Below, in pieces: positions 1-7,451 of a stretch of DNA of 64,000 bases. The stretch comes from Bacteroidota bacterium (lineage in GTDB: Bacteria > Bacteroidota > Bacteroidia > Cytophagales > Cyclobacteriaceae), in NCBI GenBank assembly GCA_023417065.1, contig JAEZGH010000139.1, forward strand, positions 21,136 through 85,135, in the 5' to 3' direction. The first letter of the stretch is position 1; every line of letters begins with the position of its first letter. Under the pieces are notes generated by a model. It ran no database searches. It saw nothing but the letters and a program-made list of their open reading frames with translations, and was not told the origin of the DNA. The position numbers and the translations under genes are program-made.

Positions 1-503
1 TTCATGAAATGACGCTGAAAGAGTGGAATCGCGTGATCGATATTAACCTCACCGGACAGTTCCTCTGCGCACGTGAGGCTATCAAGGAGTTCCTCAAACG
101 CGGTGTGGTCGCAGAGAAGTCGAAGTCTGCCGGAAAAATTATCTGCATGAGTTCGGTTCACGAAGTAATTCCGTGGGCGGGTCACGTCAATTACGCCGCG
201 TCAAAAGGAGGTGTAATGATGCTGATGAAAAGTCTTGCGCAGGAGTATGCACCTATGAAAATACGCGTTAACAGTATCGGTCCCGGCGCAATCCGAACCC
301 CCATCAACCACGCCGCCTGGCAAACACCATCCGCCTATAAGAACTTGCTGAAACTGATTCCCTCAAAACGCATTGGCGAGGTTGAAGACATTGGCGGCGC
401 TGCGGTCTGGCTGGCGTCAGACGATTCGGAATATGTCAACGGTATTACGCTGTTCGTCGACGGTGGCATGCTTCTCTATCCCGGCTTCGAAGACAACGGA
501 TAG
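1..503 (+). CDS. SDR family oxidoreductase, glucose 1-dehydrogenase-like (5' end missing)
   Basis: This is the C-terminal part of a classical short-chain dehydrogenase/reductase; the reading frame is open to the first base, so the NAD(P)-binding Gly motif lies outside the window. What remains shows NLTGQFLCAREA (helix alpha-4 region), the catalytic Ser in CMSSVHE, the catalytic pair Tyr-x-x-x-Lys in NYAASK, the conserved NSIGPGAIRTP loop and the family C-terminus ending ADDSEYVNGITLFVDGG. Such enzymes are cytosolic and oxidise or reduce sugar or polyol carbons with NAD(P); the resemblance to glucose 1-dehydrogenases is family-level and the substrate cannot be read from the sequence. It lies upstream of a glycogen debranching enzyme in the same direction, but about 395 bases separate them, so co-transcription is uncertain. 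Confidence 0.85.
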   Translation, partial: HEMTLKEWNRVIDINLTGQFLCAREAIKEFLKRGVVAEKSKSAGKIICMSSVHEVIPWAGHVNYAASKGGVMMLMKSLAQEYAPMKIRVNSIGPGAIRTPINHAAWQTPSAYKNLLKLIPSKRIGEVEDIGGAAVWLASDDSEYVNGITLFVDGGMLLYPGFEDNG

Positions 504-536
504 GATAACTGCGCTTAAAGGCTTTGACTCTCCCTG

Positions 537-580
537 TCACCAGTACAAGCCTGTAGAGAGTTACGGGTTTGTACTGGTGA
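537..580. repeat. 12-bp perfect inverted repeat after the SDR gene
   Basis: The arms TCACCAGTACAA (537-548) and TTGTACTGGTGA (569-580) are perfect complements around a 20-base loop. They begin 33 bases after the stop codon of the SDR gene. There is no T-run, so it is not a classical intrinsic terminator; it could still be a transcript-end hairpin or a binding site for a dimeric protein. Confidence 0.6.
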
Positions 581-898
581 AGCCAAAACTGTCACGCTAT
601 CTTGATAAAATTGTTACTTTTCAATGATTCTAATCATGGCCGATATGCTTTAATATTGAAAACTTGAGCCAGATCATCGGGAACTATAGTTAATGTAAGA
701 AACGTGGTGGCGACATGAGGCGCAGGGATGGATTCATCCATCACAGGTCGACGCCAGACTGATTCAGACCCGAAAAAATAATACCGGAAAGATAGTAGTA
801 TTATTCGTGGACGATAGCGTAAAAACTATTATCTAAAGGCGGCCCCTTGTAACCTGTTTGTTGTACCCTAAGTTTTCGTTAACAGTAGAAAAGACCTA
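581..898 (+). other. Long intergenic region with nested stem-loops ahead of the debranching enzyme gene
   Basis: No protein gene is visible here. Several short hairpins are packed together: TGGCGAC (708-714) can pair with GTCG/GCCA (747-750 and 753-756, with a two-base bulge) and encloses the hairpin GATGGA-TTCA-TCCATC (727-742); CTGA-TTCAG follows near 759-766; AATAATAC (777-784) pairs with GTATTATT (798-805). The order and closeness suggest a folded 5' leader or a small RNA. I do not recognise a known riboswitch class in it. Confidence 0.35.
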
Positions 899-2905
899 AT
901 GGTAACATCGGAAGAAAATCTTGTGCTGGACTTTCAAACGCTTCACAACCTTGAATGGATTGAAGCCAATGGGCTTGGGGGATTCTCCTCTGGTACGTTT
1001 TCCGGTGCTCACTCCCGAAAATATCACGGACTTCTCGTTGCGGCAATGCAACCGCCCGTAAAGCGGGTTGTTGTCGTATCCAAACTGGAGGAAACGATCA
1101 TCACCGCGAAGGGAAGCTTTAACCTTTCGTGCAATCAGTTTCCAGGGGCACTACATCCCCGCGGTTTTCAATACCTCACTTCCTATAAACACGACTTGTT
1201 CCCTCAATGGATCTACCACGTTAACGGAATCACCCTGTCTAAAACAGTAGCCATGATTCACGGTGAGAACACAACGGTGGTTCTATACGAGGTGCTGGAG
1301 GCCCCGGAGAAATTTTCCATGCAGCTTCAGCCTTTCTATGCGTCACGGGACATGCACGAGCTGGCAAGAGCAAACGACTATATTGGTCTGCACTACCTTT
1401 TCAATCGCGGAATATTCCAGACGATGAACTATCAGGGGTGCCCTGAATTCTTTATCAGCGTGCCACGATCGCAATTTGTTGAAGGTCGCGTCTGGTACTA
1501 TAACTTCGAGTATCAGCAGGAATATGTTCGCGGAATGGACTTCCGCGAAGACCTGTTCTCTCATGGAAGGTTTGAGGTTACTCTTCGGAAGGGCAGCCGC
1601 CTTGGTATCATCGTTTCACTCGAAAATCCGTCAGGACGCGATGCGTGGAAATTGTTCCGGCAAGAGCGTCGCAGGCGCGAAGCTGTCGCGAAACCTTTCG
1701 ATCATCCAGGCCTGGCATCGCTGGCACTTGCTGCAGACCAGTTCGTCGTAAAACGCAACGACAGCAAAACGATTATTGCAGGCTATCCCTGGTTCACAGA
1801 CTGGGGACGCGATACCATGATTGCCCTTCCCGGATTATGTCTGGTGACAGGACAATTCAGAGAGGCCAGGAAGATCCTGCAGATGTTTGCCGACCATGTC
1901 AGCGACGGCATGATTCCAAACAGATTTCCTGATGTTGGGCACGACCCGGAATACAACTCAATTGACGCTTCGCTCTGGTTCTTCTATGCCGTGTATAAGT
2001 ATTACAAATATTCGTCAGACAAAGTATTTGTAAAAGGCATACTTCCTTTGCTCCGGGATATGATTGACTGGCACTATCGCGGCACGCGTTATGGTATTCA
2101 CGTCGACAAGCACGATGAACTGCTGATGGGCGGAGATCCAGCCACGCAACTGACCTGGATGGATGCGAAGGTCGGCGAATGGCCGGTGACGTCTCGCTGG
2201 GGAAAACCCGTCGAAGTAAATGCCCTATGGTATAATGCACTTTGTGTGACTGCATTCCTGCACGACGAACTCAATTACCACGAAGACGCCGCAGATTTTA
2301 CATTGAAGGCAGAAGATGTACGCCGGAGTTTCAACAACGTATTCTGGAATGAAGACCTCGGATATCTTTACGACTGTATTCAGGACAACCACCCTGTAAC
2401 CGAAGTCCGCCCGAATCAGTTGTACGCCGTCAGCCTTCCGTTCCCTGTATTGTATCAGTCGCGCGCAGGGCGGATGATGGAACTAGTCCACGACCATCTG
2501 CTTACTCCTTACGGGGTACGCTCCCTGTCGCCACAGCATCCTGCTTTCAGGGCGCGCTACGAAGGCGGCCCGGATCAGCGCGATGCCTCTTGTCACCAGG
2601 GCCCGGCCTGGAGTCATTTGCTGGGACCGTTTATCGATGGATTATTCTACGCCATGGGCGACGAGGCGCGCGGTCTGGCTACTGAACTCGTTGAAAATAT
2701 GTTCCAGCACCTGCATGACGGATGCGTGGGCACAGTGTCCGAAATCTTCGACGGCGATCCGCCGTATTCTCCCGGAGGAGGTATCGCGCAGGCATGGAGC
2801 GTTGGTGAACTGCTCCGCGTCGCCACTGAGTATGATCTTTTCAGTAACAGGTCAAGAGCGCTTGGATCAAAGGTTATTGAGACCGTGGGACTAAACGGTA
2901 TTTAG
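899..2905 (+). CDS. Glycogen debranching enzyme, amylo-alpha-1,6-glucosidase (GDE_C type, GH133-like)
   Basis: A 668-residue cytosolic enzyme expected to remove alpha-1,6 branches from glycogen or limit dextrins. The N-terminal half (about 15-260) is the beta-rich GDE_N domain starting LEWIEANGLGGFSSGT; the C-terminal half is the (alpha/alpha)6 barrel, with the catalytic-site motif WFTDWGRDTMIALPGL around 295-310, a DQRDASCHQGPAWSH segment around 560 and SEIFDGDPPYSPGGG near 620. This is the archaeal/bacterial short form, not the 1,500-residue eukaryotic enzyme nor GlgX. No other glycogen gene is in the window. The 3' end overlaps the convergent chloride-channel gene by 15 bases. The ATG at 899 gives the full family N-terminus. 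Confidence 0.92.
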   Translation: MVTSEENLVLDFQTLHNLEWIEANGLGGFSSGTFSGAHSRKYHGLLVAAMQPPVKRVVVVSKLEETIITAKGSFNLSCNQFPGALHPRGFQYLTSYKHDLFPQWIYHVNGITLSKTVAMIHGENTTVVLYEVLEAPEKFSMQLQPFYASRDMHELARANDYIGLHYLFNRGIFQTMNYQGCPEFFISVPRSQFVEGRVWYYNFEYQQEYVRGMDFREDLFSHGRFEVTLRKGSRLGIIVSLENPSGRDAWKLFRQERRRREAVAKPFDHPGLASLALAADQFVVKRNDSKTIIAGYPWFTDWGRDTMIALPGLCLVTGQFREARKILQMFADHVSDGMIPNRFPDVGHDPEYNSIDASLWFFYAVYKYYKYSSDKVFVKGILPLLRDMIDWHYRGTRYGIHVDKHDELLMGGDPATQLTWMDAKVGEWPVTSRWGKPVEVNALWYNALCVTAFLHDELNYHEDAADFTLKAEDVRRSFNNVFWNEDLGYLYDCIQDNHPVTEVRPNQLYAVSLPFPVLYQSRAGRMMELVHDHLLTPYGVRSLSPQHPAFRARYEGGPDQRDASCHQGPAWSHLLGPFIDGLFYAMGDEARGLATELVENMFQHLHDGCVGTVSEIFDGDPPYSPGGGIAQAWSVGELLRVATEYDLFSNRSRALGSKVIETVGLNGI

Positions 2906-4666
2906 CAATTCCGCCCGATACTTTGTGAGGATGCTCGACTTCGACACAAAACCCATGTATTTATTGTTGTGAACGACGGGCAGATTCCACAGACCCGTTT
3001 CTTCAAATTTTTTCAGCACGCTGTGCAGGTTCTCGTTTACTTTGATCACGCTGTTCACCGGCGTCATGAGCTTGTTCACAGGCATCTCATCCGGTTTGTC
3101 CGTGCTGAAGATAATCCCGCGGATGTCGTCGAGGTGAATGATGCCTACCAATTCACGATTTTCATTAATGACGGGAAAGGTGTTACGGGTTGACTTGCTG
3201 ATCACCTGGATCAGCGCCTTGAGTGTTTCGTCTTCCCGGATCGTAGAGAAGTTCGTTTCAATAAGTTCCGCCAGATCAAGCTTGCTCAATATGAAGGTGT
3301 CGCGGTTGTCGACCGAGAAGTTCATTTTCGACGAGAGCTTCTTGGCTTCCATCGACATCGGTTCAAAGTATCTAACAACGATAAGGCTGAGCGCCGACAC
3401 GATCATTAGCGGGATCATCAGTCCATATCCTCCCGTTATCTCAGCGATAAGGAATATGGCTGTCAGCGGTGCGTAGAATACGCCGCTGAGAATGCCCGCC
3501 ATTGCCACGAGCATGAAGTTGCTTTCCGGCAGGTGGGAGAGCCCGGTAACATTTACCACCCGCGCGAATACATATCCAAGATAGGCGCCGACAAACAATG
3601 AAGGGCCGAAGTTTCCACCATTACCACCACTGCCCAGGGTTATCGCAGCCGCGATGGTCTTCATAAATATCAACCCACCGAAGAATATCAACAATGACGC
3701 CTCATGCTGGAGTATGCCATAGAGAATACTGTTGCGCGCGAGCTCGGCACCGCGAAGTTCCGAAAGCGTTTTGATGCTTTCGTATCCTTCACCGAAAAGG
3801 GGCGGAAAAAGCAACAACAGCACGAAAAGGCCGAACCCGCCCATAAGTACGCGCTTCCATACATTCTTTATGTTGCTCATCCTGTGCTCCACCCATGTGA
3901 ACGCGCGCGCATAGTAAAGGGAGATCAGGCCGGCGATTATGCCGAGCAGAATGTAAAAGGGTGTATTGTTGTAGTTGAAGGGCTGCTGCAGCGAAAACGA
4001 AAGCACAACACCTTCCTGCAGAACGATGCGGGAAAGCAACGCACCACTGGCCGCCGAGATGATCAGCGGTATGAAGGCTGAGGCACTCACATCAGCGAGC
4101 AGAACCTCCACAGCGAAAAGTACACCCGCAATAGGAGAGTTGAAGGCGGCTGCGATTCCCGCCGATGCGCCGCAGGCAAGCAGAATGGTCCGTTCCTTAT
4201 ATGAAAGTTTATAGATGCGTCCGTAGTTGGAACCAATTGCAGACCCCGTGCTTACCATAGGCGACTCCAATCCCATGGATCCACCAAACCCAACGGTCAG
4301 GGCAGTGGTTATCATGTGGGAATAGGTTTGATGCACGGGTAGTACGCTTGAGTTTTTTGCTATGGCATACACAATCTCAGCACTTCCCTTCTTCAGTCTG
4401 TTTCGGAAAAAATATCGAACAACGAGAACCGTTAACGTGATGCCCAGTAGCGGGAAAAGCGCGAAAAGAAAAAATTCTTCGTAGTTCGTTGAATAAAAGG
4501 TAACCAGCGTTGCAATCGAGTGAACGAAACTTTTTAGAATTATGGCGGCCAGTCCTGAACAAAGACCTACCAGTATACTTGACAGAATGAAGAACTGTCG
4601 GGCCGAAAGCTTGTCGCGGAGGTATAGGATAGGAGCAGAGAGTATTGTGGATAGTCCCTTCAGCAT
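2891..4666 (-). CDS. ClC-family chloride channel/transporter with C-terminal CBS pair
   Basis: An inner-membrane voltage-gated-type ClC protein of 591 residues. The membrane part (about 20-440) has the helix-N motif GLESPMVSTGSAIG, which keeps the gating glutamate, and GGNGGNFGPSLFVGA, which lines the anion pore. After about residue 450 come two CBS domains (FPVINENRELVGIIHLDDI and LPVVHNNKYMGFVSKSS), usually adenine-nucleotide sensors that regulate transport. Whether it is a channel or a Cl-/H+ exchanger cannot be decided. The longest frame begins at a TTG (4672), but the ATG at 4666 is preferred. It ends inside the last codons of the convergent debranching enzyme gene. Confidence 0.9.
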   Translation of the reverse strand: MLKGLSTILSAPILYLRDKLSARQFFILSSILVGLCSGLAAIILKSFVHSIATLVTFYSTNYEEFFLFALFPLLGITLTVLVVRYFFRNRLKKGSAEIVYAIAKNSSVLPVHQTYSHMITTALTVGFGGSMGLESPMVSTGSAIGSNYGRIYKLSYKERTILLACGASAGIAAAFNSPIAGVLFAVEVLLADVSASAFIPLIISAASGALLSRIVLQEGVVLSFSLQQPFNYNNTPFYILLGIIAGLISLYYARAFTWVEHRMSNIKNVWKRVLMGGFGLFVLLLLFPPLFGEGYESIKTLSELRGAELARNSILYGILQHEASLLIFFGGLIFMKTIAAAITLGSGGNGGNFGPSLFVGAYLGYVFARVVNVTGLSHLPESNFMLVAMAGILSGVFYAPLTAIFLIAEITGGYGLMIPLMIVSALSLIVVRYFEPMSMEAKKLSSKMNFSVDNRDTFILSKLDLAELIETNFSTIREDETLKALIQVISKSTRNTFPVINENRELVGIIHLDDIRGIIFSTDKPDEMPVNKLMTPVNSVIKVNENLHSVLKKFEETGLWNLPVVHNNKYMGFVSKSSILTKYRAELLNTV

Positions 4667-4682
4667 TGTCAAACGAAAGTAA

Positions 4683-4690
4683 CAAAATTA
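4683..4690 (-). promoter_or_regulatory. Possible -7 box of the ClC gene promoter
   Basis: On the minus strand this reads TAATTTTG, matching the Bacteroidota -7 consensus TAnnTTTG, 16 bases before the preferred ATG. No clear TTTG box is seen 19-20 bases further upstream, so confidence is limited. Confidence 0.4.
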
Positions 4691-4835
4691 AACATTGTCG
4701 TATGCGATCCTAGTTGATGACCGTTTAATACGGTCGATTTGTAGCTAACTTTCCATGTTCAGTGCTTTTGAAAATCCGTAAATCTTCTCACCTTTCGGAT
4801 TGGTTGGCCGCCGATGGCCATAATATTTGAATGTA

Positions 4836-5942
4836 ATGAATCTTACGAAAGAGACGCCCCAACCAAAGAAACCCTCCGCCTCTAAGTTCCTGTCCTACAT
4901 TCACAACCTCCGGGGAGTTGCAATCTTCTTCGTTGTCGGTGTTCATACGCGTGGTAACGCGATGGATTGGCAGTCGCATCCTGTTACGCACGATATCCTT
5001 GCCACCATCTTCGATGCGCAGGAAGGTATCGGAACCGTTATGTTCCTTTTTATCGCCGGTTTTCTGTTTCAGCATATCCAGAAAAACCGCTTCAATTATC
5101 CGAAATACCTCAAACAGAAGTTCAAGACGATCGTGATGCCGTACATCCTGCTCTCGATACCTATCATTACGTTTCGCATTCTGACCAATTTCCAGCCACT
5201 GTCACTAACGGAAGACTTTCTTCAGGAATCGTTCGTATACAAATTCTTCTTCTTCCTCATCACGGGTACGCACCTGGCACCGTTCTGGTTTATCAGCACG
5301 ATCATAATTTTCTACTTCAGTTCACCCATCTTCCACGCGATAGACCGCCCGTTCTTTTATAAGTATATCTTCCCGGTGATCTTTATTGCAGGCTTATTCA
5401 CATACCGGTCGCATCACAACGGAAATCCTTTCTATTTATACCTGCACTATGTGCCTGTTTATCTCGCAGGGATGTGTGCAAGCGCATACAAGGACAAGAT
5501 CTTTTCCATGGACCTTCGCTATTTCTGGATACTGTTCGCAGCTTATGTGGGGATAACCGTCTTCGAATATCACGACTACTTCACTGCAGCGCGTGATATG
5601 ACTTTTGAACAGCTCGTCAGTGAGGGCACAATCGTTTTTAACTGGTACATCGTTCGGTCCGTAATCCTGTGCTTTGCGATGTCGATGCTGCTGTACTATT
5701 TCCAGTTCATCAAGATGCCTGTTCTGCACATTCTGGGGGAATACAGCTTCGGAATATTCTTTGTTCACTTCATCATTCTCATCGTTGGAAGAAGACTCCT
5801 CGAAATGGTATTTTTTCCTGTTGACTTTTCAATATTTACCTATGCGCTCTTCTTCGCCGCGATTCTGGGCTTATCCGTTCTCGCTGTCTCCCTCATCAAA
5901 AAGGTGTTGGGGGATTACAGTAAATATCTGATCGGGAATTGA
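4836..5942 (+). CDS. Acyltransferase family 3 membrane protein (OafA/YrhL-like)
   Basis: A 368-residue polytopic inner-membrane protein with about ten hydrophobic segments. The first segment holds LRGVAIFFVVGVHTRG, with the conserved Arg and His of acyltransferase-3 enzymes that move acetyl or other acyl groups onto extracytoplasmic sugars. Later segments include HLAPFWFISTIIIFYF and YSFGIFFVHFIIL, both typical of the family. The acceptor is unknown; there is no glycan-synthesis cluster around it. The ATG at 4836 is chosen over an in-frame TTG three codons earlier. A bidirectional terminator follows 31 bases after the stop. Confidence 0.85.
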   Translation: MNLTKETPQPKKPSASKFLSYIHNLRGVAIFFVVGVHTRGNAMDWQSHPVTHDILATIFDAQEGIGTVMFLFIAGFLFQHIQKNRFNYPKYLKQKFKTIVMPYILLSIPIITFRILTNFQPLSLTEDFLQESFVYKFFFFLITGTHLAPFWFISTIIIFYFSSPIFHAIDRPFFYKYIFPVIFIAGLFTYRSHHNGNPFYLYLHYVPVYLAGMCASAYKDKIFSMDLRYFWILFAAYVGITVFEYHDYFTAARDMTFEQLVSEGTIVFNWYIVRSVILCFAMSMLLYYFQFIKMPVLHILGEYSFGIFFVHFIILIVGRRLLEMVFFPVDFSIFTYALFFAAILGLSVLAVSLIKKVLGDYSKYLIGN

Positions 5943-5973
5943 TTGCCGTTCCAAGAAGTAACCATACCAAATA

Positions 5974-6005
5974 AAAAAGGCGAACCTCATCAGCTCGCCT
6001 TTTTA
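5974..6005. terminator. Bidirectional intrinsic terminator
   Basis: Arms AAAAAGGCGA and TCGCCTTTTT enclose an 11-base loop, with A-rich and T-rich flanks on both sides. It lies between the stops of two convergent genes (acyltransferase and YhdH-like reductase) and can serve both. Confidence 0.85.
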
Positions 6006-6023
6006 TCTCAATCCTAAAAGTTC

Positions 6024-7130
6024 TTACGGTAATGCAACCCGCGATAATGCAGGCTTTTGCTGTAGCGAACCATTTGCATGCTGACAATAGTACGTGTCAA
6101 ACGACACGTGCTTGGTTTTGTGGTCGCAGCAGTTTTCCTTGAGTTTCACCACCACGCGGCCTCTCGTGCTGCCGGAGAGAATCGCGTCGATATATTTATC
6201 CTTGAGGTCGTCGAGTTCTACTTCATTGGCGATAGCCGGAAGTTTATCACACACATTCCATTCGTTGATCAGTTTGTTCCACAACTGGATGCGCAGCGAC
6301 ATAGGAGTCTGGCCTGCGCCGATGCCCAGGAGGTTGACCCCATTCAGAATGAACGGATAGATCGGTGCGTCAAAGCGGTTTCCGGAAAGGAGGCCTGTGG
6401 CCACGATGCAACCGTCGCGCTTACAGTGTTTCAAAAGCGTTGTCAGCGTGTTGCCACTTACCGTATCGATAGCTCCGGCCCACATCGACCGTCCAAGTGG
6501 TCTGCCGGATTTGTCGTTGACGTAATCGCGCGATTCCACGCGTGCAGCGCCGAGGAACTTGAGATAATCAACTGCATCCGGTTTTCCGGTGACGGCGATA
6601 ACCTCATAGCCCGCTTTGGCCAGGATGGCCACGGAAAGGCTTCCCACGCCTCCTGTGGAGCCGGTAACGACGATAGGTCCCGCTTCAGGCGTTTGGCCCA
6701 TCGCTTCCATCTTGTGGAGCGCATATGCGGCCGTAAGACCTGCCGTGCCGATGGTCATACAATCCTTGCAGGAAAGCAAACTGGGTTTGGGGATAACCCA
6801 CTCTGCCGGTACGCGAATATATTCCGCGAAAGCCCCGGAAGTGTTCATTCCAAGATCATAGCCCGTTACAAATACTTCGCTTCCTACAGGATATTTCGGA
6901 TTAGAGCTCTCTTCAACAATTCCCGCGGCTTCGATGCCGGGTGTGTGGGGGAAGTTGCGGGAGATCCCTTTGTGGCCCGTAGCCGACAATCCATCCTTGA
7001 AATTCAGTGCTGAATAGTGAACCCGGATCAACAGGTCACCTGCCGGTAAATCGGAAACTTCCCGATTTACGATGTGCCGGTGAAATTGCCCGTCTTCACT
7101 TTCGGTGATTAGGAGTGCTTTGAAAGACAT
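6024..7130 (-). CDS. YhdH/AcuI-family NADPH-dependent quinone or acrylyl-CoA reductase
   Basis: A zinc-independent medium-chain reductase. Seen are the N-terminal FKALLITESEDGQFHRHIV, YSALNFKDGLSATGHKG, PHTPGIEAAGIVEES, TIGTAGLTAAYALHKME and the nucleotide-binding VTGSTGGVGSLSVAILAKAG, the usual order for the YhdH/YhfP group, which includes acrylyl-CoA reductase AcuI. Family members usually end near the strand GRVVVKL at about 330 residues. This one continues about 34 residues further with a Cys- and His-containing tail (ENCCDHKTKH ...), unlike the family, which suggests loss of the ancestral stop codon. The physiological substrate is not decidable here. Confidence 0.88.
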   Translation of the reverse strand: MSFKALLITESEDGQFHRHIVNREVSDLPAGDLLIRVHYSALNFKDGLSATGHKGISRNFPHTPGIEAAGIVEESSNPKYPVGSEVFVTGYDLGMNTSGAFAEYIRVPAEWVIPKPSLLSCKDCMTIGTAGLTAAYALHKMEAMGQTPEAGPIVVTGSTGGVGSLSVAILAKAGYEVIAVTGKPDAVDYLKFLGAARVESRDYVNDKSGRPLGRSMWAGAIDTVSGNTLTTLLKHCKRDGCIVATGLLSGNRFDAPIYPFILNGVNLLGIGAGQTPMSLRIQLWNKLINEWNVCDKLPAIANEVELDDLKDKYIDAILSGSTRGRVVVKLKENCCDHKTKHVSFDTYYCQHANGSLQQKPALSRVALP

Positions 7131-7255
7131 GACGTGTATTTTGTTGGTGTAAGTTATTTTTGCGCTAACGAGTAAAAACCATATACCCGCTTATTTGTAT
7201 TTTGGAGATCGAGAAAATAAATCTTAACGTTGTCTGCTAGAGGGGCTTTCAATAT

Positions 7256-7285
7256 CAAATATAGGATTTTTTTTGACTTCCGAAA
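7256..7285 (-). promoter_or_regulatory. Promoter candidate for the YhdH-like reductase
   Basis: On the minus strand, TTTC (7285-7282), 18 bases, then TATATTTG (7263-7256) resembles the Bacteroidota TTTG-N19-TAnnTTTG promoter. It would give a leader of about 120 bases. The remaining 7131-7451 gap between the divergent genes holds A/T runs but no gene that I can support. Confidence 0.45.
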
Positions 7286-7408
7286 AAAAAATGGCGCGTG
7301 TAATTTTTTTGGCCGTAGTGCACTATTTCAACGCAATTCTGGGAAAATCCCCCTCAGCGCCTCATTTTCAGGCCGCAAACGCTTTCAGAAATAAGCTGGC
7401 AGCTGTGT

Positions 7409-7416
7409 TATGTTTG
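7409..7416 (+). promoter_or_regulatory. -7 box upstream of the large membrane protein gene
   Basis: TATGTTTG matches TAnnTTTG and lies 35 bases ahead of the ATG at 7452, giving a short leader of about 30 bases. A TTTC 22 bases upstream is a poor -33 box. Confidence 0.45.
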
Positions 7417-7451
7417 CGTAAATTCGAACTTTTACGTCTAACCATATATCT

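Noticed and set aside
6078..7013. A 311-codon plus-strand frame inside the YhdH-like reductase gene
   Set aside because: Fully antisense to a well-conserved enzyme; composition and lack of family point to a shadow frame.
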